Below are positions 1-8,788 of a DNA stretch of 64,000 nt, piece by piece. This DNA is from Thalassospira alkalitolerans. GTDB lineage: Bacteria; Pseudomonadota; Alphaproteobacteria; Rhodospirillales; Thalassospiraceae. The translations under genes and the position numbers were made by a program. The number at the start of each line of letters is the position of its first letter. The stretch's first letter is position 1. The stretch is from assembly GCF_002115745.1 (NCBI RefSeq), contig NZ_JFKB01000008.1, positions 186,001-250,000 on the forward strand, given 5' to 3'. The notes beneath the pieces were generated by a model. That model searched no databases and was not told the origin of the DNA. It saw nothing but the letters and a program-made list of their open reading frames with translations.

Positions 1-875
1 TCAGCAAAGAACTGCGTCACAGCCCCCGATCTGCCAAAAAGAAGGATCAGTGCCAAACCGATGACAAAGGGTGGGGTGATGATCGGCAGAACCGTCAACA
101 CCCGCAGCGATTTTTTAAACCGAAAGCCGGTTCGGGTTACAACCAGCGCAAAGGAAAGCCCCAAAAGGGTGGTCGAAACAGCGGTCAGAACCGCCAAAAA
201 CGCGGTATTCCACGCCACCCCGCAGGCCCCGCCCAAAAGACAGCCGATGCCCCAGACGCTGTCATCAAGGAAATTACGGAAAAATGCCGCCCCCGACAAC
301 GCGCCGTCAATATCAACAAATGATCCCAAAAGAATGCGCGCAATCGGGAAAAACACAAACAACCCTACCAGCGCAATCACCGTCCCGATGGCCGTGGTCA
401 CAAAGACATCGCCGCGCATCGCACCTGCGGCGGCAAGCCCGGTACACATGATCACAAGCAGGCAGGCCGATGTCAGCATCGCACCGTAACCAAGCCCGTA
501 TTGCCGGATATCAAGCGGACCAAATATCGTGGCAAGCCCGCCAAATCCCCAGCCGGAAATACCAATGACAAAACCCTGCCCGACCAGCCAAACCAGCCCG
601 CCCAAACCACTTGCGATCAAAATGCGCGCATAATGCGGATGGGCACGGCCCCGCCCCGCCAGCACCAAGGGGGCTAGCAAGAATGCCGCAATCGGCAACA
701 GCCAAATTTTTTGATGAAGGATCACTTGCAAGATCGCAGGCGAATAATCGCCATACATCGGATAGCCGTCAAACAGCCATTCCAGGGTCCAGAACCCGTA
801 TTCTTGCTGATACCAAGGTAAAATTGCAAAACCGATCCAGCCGATCACCAGCCAGAACCAAAGCATTCGGTTCAC
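1..875 (-). CDS. ABC transporter permease (AfuB/FbpB-type), 3' end outside the window
   Basis: Inner-membrane permease of an iron(III)/sugar-phosphate-type ABC importer. About 291 residues are visible and the reading frame is open to the window edge, so the C-terminal part is missing. The translation is a chain of hydrophobic helices; near the visible end the residues TVLPIITPPFVIGLALI fit the start of the cytoplasmic-loop region of binding-protein-dependent permeases. The GTG at 875 is chosen because AGGAG lies 6-8 bases upstream; an in-frame ATG at 866 is too far from that site. It follows the solute-binding protein gene by about 95 bases on the same strand, with a GC-rich hairpin between them, so it belongs to the same operon; an ATPase gene is expected beyond the edge. 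The family (BPD_transp_1, AfuB/FbpB) is assigned from context and hydrophobic pattern; the substrate is unknown. Confidence 0.8.
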   Translation of the reverse strand, partial: MNRMLWFWLVIGWIGFAILPWYQQEYGFWTLEWLFDGYPMYGDYSPAILQVILHQKIWLLPIAAFLLAPLVLAGRGRAHPHYARILIASGLGGLVWLVGQGFVIGISGWGFGGLATIFGPLDIRQYGLGYGAMLTSACLLVIMCTGLAAAGAMRGDVFVTTAIGTVIALVGLFVFFPIARILLGSFVDIDGALSGAAFFRNFLDDSVWGIGCLLGGACGVAWNTAFLAVLTAVSTTLLGLSFALVVTRTGFRFKKSLRVLTVLPIITPPFVIGLALILLFGRSGAVTQFFA

Positions 876-914
876 CGAAACTCTCCTGCACGCCGTATTG
901 GGAAGCATGGCCCC

Positions 915-946
915 GCCCGCCCGGCACATATCCATACCGGACGGGC
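915..946. other. Intercistronic hairpin between binding protein and permease genes
   Basis: GCCCGCCCGG (915-924) pairs with CCGGACGGGC (937-946) with one mismatch and a 12-base loop. It sits in the gap between the solute-binding protein stop and the permease start. GC hairpins in this position often stabilise the mRNA of the binding protein so that it is made in excess; that role is inferred. Confidence 0.45.
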
Positions 947-969
947 AGAACCGTTAAGGCAGATCGCGC

Positions 970-2007
970 TTATTGCGGCGCGGTTTTGACTTCATCATCC
1001 CAACGCGACAGAAGATGACGGCGGGTTTGTGCATCCCCATATTTCGCAAAGTCATAATCGATCAGTTTCAGCTCCGTCAGGCGCGGCGCACCATCGGGAA
1101 TTTTGGATTCTTTATTGGACGGCACCTGATAGCTGTGCGCGTCTTCGGCAATCGACTGTGTTTTCGGTGACAATGCAAACTCGGCCCAGATTTTCGCATT
1201 TTCAAGGTTACGTGCGCCCTTGATAATACTCATCGAGCCAACCTCGTATCCCGTCCCTTCGCAGGGCGACACCACGGTCAGATTGGCCCCCTGTTTGATC
1301 TGGGCCACCATGTCATGCATAAAGGTGATACCGATCGTGGTTTCCCCGACCGCGGCCGCCTTGATCGGGGCCGACCCCGATTTGGTGTATTGATTGACGT
1401 TCTTGTGAATTTCTTTCAGCAGGTCAAACGCCTTTTCCTCGCCAAACAACTGCACCAGCGTCGCCAGAACAGTATATGACGTGCCCGAAGAATTCGGATT
1501 GGCAACCTGAATTTCGCCCTTATAGGCCGGGTTTTTCAGGTCTTCCCAGCATTTCGGCGCCGGAAGCCCCTTTTTCGCCAGAAGGTCATTATTATACCCG
1601 ATGCCAAGCGCACCGGCATAAACCCCGACGGTGCGGTAATTGGCATTTTCGGCCTGACGGACCGCCCAATCGTTCAAATCACCCAATTGCGGGGATTTGT
1701 ATTCTTCGGTCAAACCTTCGGCCGCTGCCTGAAGATGCGGGTCACCCGTCCCGCCCCACCACATATCAAGTTTCGGATTGGCCGCTTCGGCACGAACCTG
1801 TGCATAGGCCTCGCCTGAACTTTTACGCACCATCGAAACATCAATATCATGCGACAGTTCGAACGCGGTCTCCATCATCTCGCACCATTCATTATCGGCC
1901 GAGCAGATAACATTTAACCGGCCCGCCGCATGGGCCGAACCAACCGTCGCAACCGCCATCAGGCCTGAAATCGCAACCGTCGCAAAAAGTGAATTCTTGA
2001 TCGTCAT
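970..2007 (-). CDS. ABC transporter substrate-binding protein (AfuA/FbpA-type)
   Basis: Periplasmic binding protein of 345 residues. The start at 2007 (MTIKNSLF) is chosen because GGGAGG lies about 7 bases upstream and the protein then opens with a signal peptide ending near AHA-AGR. A longer open frame reaches 2100 but runs through the 18-bp operator palindrome, so it is not the real start. The body (residues GRLNVICSADNEWCEMM onward, then WWGGTGDP and NPNSSGTSYT) matches the bacterial extracellular solute-binding family 1/6 fold used by FbpA, AfuA and PotD-like proteins. It is first in an operon with the permease and lies downstream of a LacI-type regulator on the same strand. LacI control points to a carbon substrate such as a sugar phosphate rather than free iron, but the ligand cannot be read from the sequence. 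Confidence 0.87.
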   Translation of the reverse strand: MTIKNSLFATVAISGLMAVATVGSAHAAGRLNVICSADNEWCEMMETAFELSHDIDVSMVRKSSGEAYAQVRAEAANPKLDMWWGGTGDPHLQAAAEGLTEEYKSPQLGDLNDWAVRQAENANYRTVGVYAGALGIGYNNDLLAKKGLPAPKCWEDLKNPAYKGEIQVANPNSSGTSYTVLATLVQLFGEEKAFDLLKEIHKNVNQYTKSGSAPIKAAAVGETTIGITFMHDMVAQIKQGANLTVVSPCEGTGYEVGSMSIIKGARNLENAKIWAEFALSPKTQSIAEDAHSYQVPSNKESKIPDGAPRLTELKLIDYDFAKYGDAQTRRHLLSRWDDEVKTAPQ

Positions 2008-2035
2008 TTGGGTTCCTCCCATTTGCATTTCGTTG

Positions 2036-2053
2036 AATGCACACGTGTGCATT
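2036..2053. promoter_or_regulatory. Operator 1: perfect 18-bp palindrome before the ABC operon
   Basis: AATGCACACGTGTGCATT is a perfect inverted repeat with a central CG, the layout typical of LacI-family operators. It ends 29 bases upstream of the chosen start of the solute-binding protein, placing it over or just after the promoter. The same core occurs at 2249-2262 and at 3635-3646. Confidence 0.8.
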
Positions 2054-2248
2054 GCCTTGGCGCAAATCACGTGCTGGAATGATTTAATCATAAATTCCAA
2101 TAAATGACAGAAAAATTCTATTTTAAAGTCGAAAATCGTCGAAAAAACACACTAACAATATGATTTAAAACTATAAATTTTCAACGCCCCTTCACGACAC
2201 CATCCCCTCATTTTCCATTTATCGCGACCCGTCCGATGGTAATTCGAA

Positions 2249-2262
2249 CGCACACGTGTGCG
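2249..2262. promoter_or_regulatory. Operator 2: 14-bp palindrome
   Basis: CGCACACGTGTGCG is a perfect inverted repeat that shares the 12-bp core GCACACGTGTGC with the other two sites. It lies about 240 bp upstream of the binding-protein start, and may be an auxiliary operator for looping by a tetrameric LacI-family repressor (inference). Confidence 0.72.
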
Positions 2263-2466
2263 CATACCCCTTGGAAATCTAACGAGTCATCCAACCAAAA
2301 CCTGAAACCAAAAGGAAATTGAACAGAAAATCTGATTGTACCGTCGCGCCAATACCATAGACAGACATAGCAGGCAGGCACTGAACACGCCCAGCCCAGC
2401 CCCGCGCCTCCTCGCCTCTTCGCCCTCTAATCCGGGCATGGATATTACAGGTTGAACCAGGTGCTT

Positions 2467-3576
2467 TTACACCGTTCGTCGGCGTGCCATCTCAACCGAA
2501 AGGATCAGACGCTGATCGGCAAGGTTATCGCCGCGAATACGCTGGCGCAGGCGATCCACCGTCATTTCCGCCAGTTTCGTCGCACTTTGGCGCACGGTGG
2601 TCAATTGATAGGCCCCCTGCCTTGCGGCTGCAATATCGTCAAATCCAACCACTGCAATATCTTCGGGAACCCGCAGGCCAAGCTCAAACCGCGCCGCATC
2701 CAAAAGCCCCAGCGCAATATGATCCTTGGCACAGAAAATCGCATTTGGCGCGGTTTCCGGCTGTGCCAGGAATTTGACAGCGGCATTAAATCCACCGTCA
2801 TAATCGGCACTGTCACAAACCAGCGGGGTAAAGCTGATATCCCCGTTGGCCAAGCCTGGTGCAAGACGCGAAACAAAGGTTTCACCGCGCACATTGCCAC
2901 TAAATGTACCGCCTTTGACGTTCAGGAACCCGAACCGGGTCTTGCCGGTTCCCAACAACAAATCCGCCGCCAATTCCCCACCGCGCACATTGTCGCAATT
3001 GATCACATCGGCACCGTCAAGCCGCCCGGCACGATTAACCAGAACCACCGGCACATTGCGTTTCAGGAAATGCACACCAACCTCGGGCGGCGGGCTTCCC
3101 GATGTCACCACCACACCGGCGACCTGATATTGCAACAGATGCATCATCGATGTACCCATCTGGGCCGGATCGGATACATCAATCACCAATGGCCGATATC
3201 CCGACTGCTGAATGGCAAAGATCAGCTTGTCCAAAAACTCCACCCGGAACGGATCGGAAAGCCCCGATGTCACCAACCCGATCAAATCGCTTTTGCGCGT
3301 ATTCATTGATCGCGCGATCTTGTTGATCTGATAACCCAGTTGGTTGGCGGTTTCCTGCACTCGCTTGCGCGTGGCATCCGATATGCGCCGATCACCCGAT
3401 AAACAGCGCGATACGGTCGACCGTGAAACACCGGCTTCGCGTGCGACATCGGCCGAAGTCACAATATGCTGCACATCGCGGCCCGGTTCAGCCCCGTCAC
3501 GGGTCGCAGGCTTGTGTTCTGCCTTGCTCATCGGTGCAAATTCCCCTGCCGCACTGTTTTTTGACCTTTTCGGCAT
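2467..3576 (-). CDS. LacI-family transcriptional regulator
   Basis: Repressor of about 369 residues. An N-terminal helix-turn-helix reads VTSADVAREAGVSRSTVSRC followed by the hinge region LGYQINKIARSMNTRKS, then the periplasmic-binding-protein-like effector domain (IGLVTSG onward, with SDYDGGFNAAVKF and the closing DDIAAARQGAYQLTTVRQ typical of LacI/PurR). The start is uncertain: ATG at 3576 has AAAGG 10 bases upstream, while ATG at 3531 (MSKAEHK) follows AGGGGAA. The longest frame would begin inside an operator at 3648 and is rejected. It lies upstream of, and in the same direction as, the ABC operon; palindromes sit before both, so it most likely represses the transporter and itself. The inducer is unknown. 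Confidence 0.9.
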   Translation of the reverse strand: MPKRSKNSAAGEFAPMSKAEHKPATRDGAEPGRDVQHIVTSADVAREAGVSRSTVSRCLSGDRRISDATRKRVQETANQLGYQINKIARSMNTRKSDLIGLVTSGLSDPFRVEFLDKLIFAIQQSGYRPLVIDVSDPAQMGTSMMHLLQYQVAGVVVTSGSPPPEVGVHFLKRNVPVVLVNRAGRLDGADVINCDNVRGGELAADLLLGTGKTRFGFLNVKGGTFSGNVRGETFVSRLAPGLANGDISFTPLVCDSADYDGGFNAAVKFLAQPETAPNAIFCAKDHIALGLLDAARFELGLRVPEDIAVVGFDDIAAARQGAYQLTTVRQSATKLAEMTVDRLRQRIRGDNLADQRLILSVEMARRRTV

Positions 3577-3634
3577 CTGATTTTGCCTTTGTGGTCCGGG
3601 TAAACACATAGCACAGGCGCCCCAACCCGCCAAC

Positions 3635-3646
3635 GCACACGTGTGC
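3635..3646. promoter_or_regulatory. Operator 3: palindrome upstream of the LacI-type gene
   Basis: GCACACGTGTGC, a perfect 12-bp inverted repeat, lies about 59 bases upstream of the regulator start at 3576. The shared core with the two sites before the transporter genes indicates autoregulation by the adjacent LacI-family protein. Confidence 0.75.
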
Positions 3647-3816
3647 ATAATACGTGATATTTCACCAAACTGTCATTTCCCGCAATTTTGCGCCTCACCG
3701 TCCATTTATGTCAGTTTTCTTTGACCCCGATTGCGCAAAAACCCTATTCTGAACGTCACGCATAGCCCCGCAATGCGCAGATATGGCACCCGACCAAGCA
3801 ATCAGGAGCAAGAAGA

Positions 3817-4695
3817 ATGGGCCACGCCGCCACCAATACAGATACCACCGCCGTTACGACATGGACCTGGTACAAGGGCGAATGGCACGAAGGCAATCCG
3901 CTTATTATCGGCCCGCAAACCCATGGCATGTGGATGGCCTCCACGGTTTTTGATGGTGCGCGCCGCATGAATGGCAAGCTGCCCGACCTTGTGCCCCATT
4001 GCGCCCGTGTCCTGCGCTCGGCCGAATTGATGGGCCTTGCCCCGCAAATCACCGCCGATGAAATCGTTGCCCTGGCACGTGAAGGCGTTGAAAAATTCGA
4101 TCCGGCCCTTGCCCTGTATATCAAACCGATTGTCTATGGCGGCGAAGGATTCTTGGCCCCAACCCCGGAAAGCGCGCAGTTCGTTCTGTGCATTTCAGTA
4201 TCCGAGCTGCCTGAAAGCATCAAAACCGGCTTTACCGCCCGCAAATCAAGTTTCCGCCGCCCATCCCCCGAAAGCGCCCCGACCGAGGCCAAGGCATCCT
4301 GCCTGTATCCCAACGTCGGCCGCGCGGTTAGCGAGGCCAACAAGGACGGCTTTGATACCGGTGTGATGCTGGATCCGAACGGCAATGTCGCGGAATTTTC
4401 CTATGCCAATCTGTTCTATGCCAAGGATGGCAAGGTCTTTACCCCCGTCATCAACGGCACCTTCTTAAACGGCCTGACCCGCCAGCGCGTGATCAAGCTG
4501 CTGCGTGAAGACGGGGTTGAAGTCACCGAAAAAACTGTGACCTATGCCGAACTTGAAACTGCCGACGAAATCTTTGGCACCGGCAATTATTACAAGGTCG
4601 CCCCTTGCGTCAAACTTGACGACCGCAACCTGAAACCCGGCCCGGTAACCAAACGCGCGCAGGACCTTTACTGGGATTTTGCCGAACAAAGCTGA
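3817..4695 (+). CDS. Class IV (branched-chain type) aminotransferase
   Basis: PLP-dependent aminotransferase of 292 residues, the usual length for fold-type IV enzymes (IlvE, D-amino acid transaminase, ADC lyase). Early residues YKGEWHEGNPLIIGPQTHGM and STVFDGARR match the N-terminal domain (the FDG/FEG motif). The C-terminal part carries DPNGNVAEFSYANLFY, the conserved E-x-x-x-N stretch, and INGTFLNGLTRQRVI, equivalent to the phosphate-binding loop. ATG at 3817 is preceded by GGAG. It stands alone between the LacI promoter region and a convergent lipoprotein gene. It probably transfers the amino group of a branched-chain or related amino acid, but subfamily specificity is not resolved; an R-selective or D-amino acid transaminase is possible. 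Confidence 0.85.
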   Translation: MGHAATNTDTTAVTTWTWYKGEWHEGNPLIIGPQTHGMWMASTVFDGARRMNGKLPDLVPHCARVLRSAELMGLAPQITADEIVALAREGVEKFDPALALYIKPIVYGGEGFLAPTPESAQFVLCISVSELPESIKTGFTARKSSFRRPSPESAPTEAKASCLYPNVGRAVSEANKDGFDTGVMLDPNGNVAEFSYANLFYAKDGKVFTPVINGTFLNGLTRQRVIKLLREDGVEVTEKTVTYAELETADEIFGTGNYYKVAPCVKLDDRNLKPGPVTKRAQDLYWDFAEQS

Positions 4696-4701
4696 TCCGC
4701 A

Positions 4702-4749
4702 CAGCCATCCGAACAGCCATCCGAACAGCCATCCGAACAGCCATCCGAA
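4702..4749 (+). repeat. Four perfect tandem copies of a 12-bp unit
   Basis: The unit CAGCCATCCGAA occurs four times without error, starting 6 bases after the stop codon of the aminotransferase gene and running directly into the terminator hairpin. Identical copies point to recent slippage, so the number is likely to vary between strains. Confidence 0.95.
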
Positions 4750-4788
4750 CACCCAAACGGGCCGGTGTAATACCGGCCCGTTTGGGTG
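4750..4788. terminator. Strong hairpin terminator between convergent genes
   Basis: A 17-bp perfect stem (4750-4766 with 4772-4788, containing AACGGGCCGG) closes a 5-base loop GTAAT. There is no long T-run on either side. It separates the aminotransferase from the convergent DUF4136 gene and probably serves both directions. Confidence 0.8.
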
Positions 4789-4824
4789 TCTGGTGAAATG
4801 CGCCGATCTTCAAAGACAACGCGC

Positions 4825-5412
4825 CTATTGCGCAACAGGCACCACCAAAACATTGCTGCCCGCGACATAGGGATATTTGCCAAAGATCGCGGCAATCGCA
4901 TTGCGTACCGATTGATCCGGGGCATTACGCATGTCATTGGTCACACGCCCAACCGCCGTGCCTTCCCAGATCATCTGATCGGCTCGACGGTCAACCAGAT
5001 CAATTGTGATCGTGCCTTCGGTGTAGGTATCAACATAACCCGGCTCAACATAGCCCGGCCATCCGACATACATGCCATTGCGATATCCGTAATAGCCGCC
5101 ATGGAACGTGGTCGGCTGAACGCGCTGTTTTTCGATTTCTTCAATATGGTAATTAACCAGAATATCGGGATGACGGGTATCAACCTGATAACCGCGCGCT
5201 TCCAATGCGGAACTGATCGCATCTTCCAACCGTTGCCCCATCAGGGTGCCGTATTTCTCGGTCGATTTTCCGGCACTTTCAAAAAAGGCAAAGCTCTGAT
5301 ACCGGCTAAAATCCGCCACCGGATCAACATCGGTATAGACCCGTGGCCCGGTCGAACAGGCTGCAAGCATCCCGACAAGAATGCCCACGATAGCAATTCT
5401 TACGATCCTCAT
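4825..5412 (-). CDS. DUF4136 lipoprotein
   Basis: Predicted outer-membrane or periplasmic lipoprotein of 195 residues. The start at 5412 (MRIVRIA) has AAGGGACC 8 bases upstream and gives a lipoprotein signal with lipobox LAAC (Cys about residue 19). After it comes the DUF4136 pattern: VDPVADFSRYQSFAF, a central LEDAISSALEARGYQVD, and ILVNYHIEEIEKQRV, with a Gly/Tyr-rich stretch and the ending GTAVGRVTNDM. DUF4136 proteins have no established biochemical role. A single gene, convergent with the aminotransferase. Confidence 0.85.
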   Translation of the reverse strand: MRIVRIAIVGILVGMLAACSTGPRVYTDVDPVADFSRYQSFAFFESAGKSTEKYGTLMGQRLEDAISSALEARGYQVDTRHPDILVNYHIEEIEKQRVQPTTFHGGYYGYRNGMYVGWPGYVEPGYVDTYTEGTITIDLVDRRADQMIWEGTAVGRVTNDMRNAPDQSVRNAIAAIFGKYPYVAGSNVLVVPVAQ

Positions 5413-5672
5413 GATGTTGGTCCCTTTGTTACACCCAGAAACGATATTTAACAGCGACAAGAAACACGAATTCGTTTCATAGACCATGATTTAGGTCCAG
5501 CCTAACACCGACAATACCATCAATAAAATCCGGTTTCTTGATGGCAACCTTGGCGGCCCCCGCCATATACCGGACTTGGCGCCGGGCATTATCTTTGCCT
5601 TTAAATTGAACCGATCCCGTTTGCATTGTATCAGACTGCCATCCGACACCTTGAAAAAACTGGCTGGAGCCA

Positions 5673-6734
5673 ATGGTTAAAGACAATCGATATTCGCTTG
5701 CTGATATCAAAGAAGCTGTATCTGAAGGGGCGCTTAGTCACGATGCTTTTGACAGGCTTGAGACGTTCCTGACCAGCCACAGCCAAGAAGCCCTTGAAAC
5801 CGAAAAGTTCACCTTGTTTCGAGGAATGAACGATATATTCCTTGCGCTGGGCATCACTGTACTCAGCATCGGCTGGTTCATTCTATGGGGATTGTTGACC
5901 AACAGCACCATTTTCTGGATAGCGCCCCTTGTCGCGATCGCAGGTTTCACCGCACTGGCAGAATATGTTGCCGGAAAGCTCAAGGCGACCTTGCCCTCAA
6001 GCATTATCATGGTCTCGCTTTGCGCAACAATCATGATCTATCTTGTCGCGCTTTATATGTTTTTGGCTGGAAAATCAGAAAACATCTTCAACCTTGATGA
6101 CGTTTGGGATTTCACGCAGCAATCCGTTAACGTCATTGTCTTGATCGCAATAACCGGGTTTGCCTTTCAGGTTGGCTTTTTCATCCGCTACCGTTTGCCA
6201 ATATCGTTTGCCCTGATTGCGTTCGGCATCGTCGGCGTCATATGGTCCTTGCTTCTGGCTTGGTTTGGTCAACCGCTTAACCAATATATCAACTATCTTG
6301 TCACGCTGACCGGGCTGTTGTTGTTGATCCTTGCCGTAATTGTCGACACAAAAGACCCCAAACGTGTGAATGGCTGGGCCGAGTGTGCGTTCTGGCTTTA
6401 TGTCATCGGTGCGCCGATGACCATTCACTCCGTTGCTGCAATGGTTGATACAGCCACCCTGATCATGATTCCTGTGCTTATCGCCGCAATGCTGTTTTCT
6501 TTGGCATTTGATCGGCGATCACCGATCATCAGCAGTCTGATTTATGTCGGATATCTGGTCAATTCAGGCTTCAATCACGCATCAATTGACCCATCGATGA
6601 CCGTTGCACTGGTCTGTTTCATCGTTGGCGCCCTTGTGATCGCGTTCGGCTTTGGCTGGAACAAGGCCCGGCAGTTTATTCTGGCACCTTTTGAACACAA
6701 AACCTGGCGTTCCTATCTGCCCCCGACATCATAA
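5673..6734 (+). CDS. Polytopic membrane protein of unknown function
   Basis: A 353-residue protein with a short soluble N-terminus (residues 1-50, beginning MVKDNRYSLADIKEAVSEGA) followed by about nine or ten hydrophobic helices and a C-terminal RSYLPPTS. The N-terminal soluble helix pair followed by paired helices resembles DUF2157-type bacterial membrane proteins, but I do not recognise a specific family with certainty. The gene is monocistronic: it is divergent from the lipoprotein and ends at a bidirectional terminator. Confidence 0.7.
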   Translation: MVKDNRYSLADIKEAVSEGALSHDAFDRLETFLTSHSQEALETEKFTLFRGMNDIFLALGITVLSIGWFILWGLLTNSTIFWIAPLVAIAGFTALAEYVAGKLKATLPSSIIMVSLCATIMIYLVALYMFLAGKSENIFNLDDVWDFTQQSVNVIVLIAITGFAFQVGFFIRYRLPISFALIAFGIVGVIWSLLLAWFGQPLNQYINYLVTLTGLLLLILAVIVDTKDPKRVNGWAECAFWLYVIGAPMTIHSVAAMVDTATLIMIPVLIAAMLFSLAFDRRSPIISSLIYVGYLVNSGFNHASIDPSMTVALVCFIVGALVIAFGFGWNKARQFILAPFEHKTWRSYLPPTS

Positions 6735-6764
6735 AATCGAACACGCCCATTACAGTCTGCCCCA

Positions 6765-6802
6765 AAAAAAAGGCCCGCATATTGATATATGCAGGCCTTT
6801 TT
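6765..6802. terminator. Bidirectional terminator between the membrane protein gene and lysK
   Basis: An A-run plus AGGCCCGCATAT pairs with ATATGCAGGCCT plus a T-run, with one mismatch in the stem and a very small loop. It has A/T tracts on both sides and lies between convergent genes, so it can stop transcription from either. Confidence 0.8.
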
Positions 6803-6839
6803 CGCATTGGGTCAGGGTCTTTTTATTCAGACCAACTTA

Positions 6840-8432
6840 TCAAACACCAAGGTCTTCATCCGCCAACACGCGATCAATCAGGGCAACACTTTCATCAATA
6901 CCGTAAAGCGCAATGAACGATCCCATGCGCGGGCCCTGTTCCTGCCCCAGCAGAATTTCATAAAGCGCCTTGAACCAATCCCGCAGGTTTTCGTAATTGT
7001 GGTTTTTACCAACTTCGAATACCTGGGTCTGGATGTCGCCCCCATTGGTACCGGCATCAAGGGTTTTCAACATATCGCGTAATTCGGTCAAGGCGGCCTT
7101 TTCGGCATCCGTCGCGGCACGGTATTTTTTCGCCGGTTTGACAAAGTCATTGTAATAATTGATCGCATAGCCGACCAGCTTATCAAGATACGGTGCGTTT
7201 TCCGGGGTTGCGCCCTTGGCATAACGCGAAATGAACGCCCAAAGAAGTTCCGGGTCATTGGTGTTGCACACGGACACAAGGTTCAGCAAAATCCCGAAGG
7301 ATAGCGGAATTTCGCGTTCCGGTGCCTTGCCTTCATGGATGTGCCATGCCGGGTTCTGCAACAGTTTGACCGGATCGGTTTCGGTTTTCAGCTTGTCGGC
7401 AAAGGTCAGATATTCATCAACCGTTTTCGGGATGATATCGAAATACAGACGCTTGGCAGTTTTTGGTTTCTGGAACATAAACAGCGACAGGCTGTCTTCC
7501 GGCGCATATTTAAGCCAGTCTTCCATCGAAATACCATTGCCCTTGGATTTCGAAATTTTCTGTGCGTTCTCGTCAAGGAACAGCTCGTAATTAAAGCCTT
7601 CCGGCGGGGTGCCGCCCAGTGCCTTGACGATCTTGTTGCCAAGCTCGACCGATGGGATAAGGTCTTTGCCCGCCATTTCATAATCAACGCCCAGTGCATA
7701 CCAGCGCATCGCCCAATCGGGTTTCCACTGCAATTTGCAATGCCCGCCGGTCACCGGGGTTTCGATCAGCTTGCCGGTTTCAGGGTGCTCATAAACAATG
7801 GTACCGCTTTCAGGCTTAAGCTCGGTGACTTTTGCCATCAGAACTTTCATCGTGTCCTGTTCGACCGGCATAAATGGGCTATAGGTCGCGCGGCGTTCTT
7901 CGCCAAGGGTCGGCAACATGATTTTCTGGATCGCATCATAACGTTCCAGAACGCGCAAAAGTGCGGCGTCAAACATTCCCGAACGATAACATTCGGTCGA
8001 TGATTTGAATTCATATTCAAAGCCGAAGCTGTCAAGAAAATCGCAAAGCCGCGCATTGTTATGATGGGCAAAGCTTTCATGGGTGCCAAATGGATCGGGC
8101 ACGCTGGTCAAGGCCTTGCCAAGATGCTGGGCGACCATTTCCTTGTTCGGGATGTTGTCGGGCACCTTGCGAAGCCCGTCCATGTCGTCCGAGAAACAGA
8201 ACAATTTGGTCGGAATATCAGACATCTGTTCAAACGCGCGGCGCACATAGGTCGTGCGCGCCACTTCGCCAAAGGTGCCGATATGGGGCAAGCCCGACGG
8301 GCCATAACCGGTTTCAAAAAGCACATAGCCCTTTTCAGGCTTCTTCTGTTTATACCGCTCAACCAGCTTGCGGGCTTCCTGGAAAGCCCAAACGTTGCTG
8401 TTCAGGGCGGCATCACGAAGATCGGCTGTCAT
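6840..8432 (-). CDS. lysK: Lysyl-tRNA synthetase, class I
   Basis: Charges tRNA-Lys with lysine. The 530-residue protein has a Rossmann catalytic core with the HIGH motif as HIGT (residues 50-53, in [16 protein letters not shown]) and the KMSKS motif as KISKS (residues 292-296, in [10 protein letters not shown]). This is the class I (archaeal-type) LysRS, which replaces the usual class II enzyme in archaea, spirochaetes and many alphaproteobacteria. The C-terminal part is the helical anticodon-binding domain. ATG at 8432 has AAGG about 7 bases upstream. Stand-alone gene; no class II lysS is seen in this window. Confidence 0.96.
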   Translation of the reverse strand: MTADLRDAALNSNVWAFQEARKLVERYKQKKPEKGYVLFETGYGPSGLPHIGTFGEVARTTYVRRAFEQMSDIPTKLFCFSDDMDGLRKVPDNIPNKEMVAQHLGKALTSVPDPFGTHESFAHHNNARLCDFLDSFGFEYEFKSSTECYRSGMFDAALLRVLERYDAIQKIMLPTLGEERRATYSPFMPVEQDTMKVLMAKVTELKPESGTIVYEHPETGKLIETPVTGGHCKLQWKPDWAMRWYALGVDYEMAGKDLIPSVELGNKIVKALGGTPPEGFNYELFLDENAQKISKSKGNGISMEDWLKYAPEDSLSLFMFQKPKTAKRLYFDIIPKTVDEYLTFADKLKTETDPVKLLQNPAWHIHEGKAPEREIPLSFGILLNLVSVCNTNDPELLWAFISRYAKGATPENAPYLDKLVGYAINYYNDFVKPAKKYRAATDAEKAALTELRDMLKTLDAGTNGGDIQTQVFEVGKNHNYENLRDWFKALYEILLGQEQGPRMGSFIALYGIDESVALIDRVLADEDLGV

Positions 8433-8788
8433 TTTTGAAACCTTGTTTGTCAGTTGGATCGATAAATTCTATGGAAATCCGGTTACGTGCGAAACGGCCC
8501 TTTATATACCTTATATATAACCGGCATGTCGCGCGTGCGCGAAGCTATCCTTGCACCGCGCCAAGATCAAGCCCGGATCAGGCATCTTTGGCGGGATGGT
8601 TGGTTAAATTGGCCGTACACCGGACCATTTTTAAAAATGACAGGCCTAAAACACGAAGTAACGCGCAAAATTCACACAGCAGACCATCACAGGGCATCAA
8701 CGTGCAACGGCCCTGGCTACGCCTTCTCAGCATTGTTATTTCAGGCTAAGCTATTGGCGCCCCTTAACCAATGCATAGGAAAATCACC
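8433..8788. other. Intergenic region between lysK and the MAPEG gene
   Basis: 356 bases holding the divergent promoters of lysK and the MAPEG gene. An AT-rich patch (TATATACCTTATATATAA, about 8502-8519) is the best candidate for promoter elements. Small open frames here lack ribosome sites and family resemblance. Confidence 0.4.

Larger units (their letters stand above)
2008..2466. other. 459-bp intergenic region with two operators
   Basis: Non-coding gap between the LacI-type gene and the transporter operon. It carries the palindromes at 2036-2053 and 2249-2262, about 210 bp apart, a spacing that would allow DNA looping. The part from about 2100 to 2220 is AT-rich. No convincing gene is present. 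Confidence 0.6.

Noticed and set aside
2008-2100. N-terminal extension of the solute-binding protein reading frame up to 2100
   Set aside because: It reads through the 18-bp operator palindrome, lacks a ribosome site at its start, and would bury the signal peptide.
970-2100. Classification of the first operon as a plain ferric-iron importer
   Set aside because: The LacI-type regulator and shared operators argue for a carbon-type substrate, so the ligand is left open.
3577-3648. LacI-type protein start at 3648
   Set aside because: The ATG is part of the operator palindrome and has no ribosome site; starts at 3576 or 3531 fit better.
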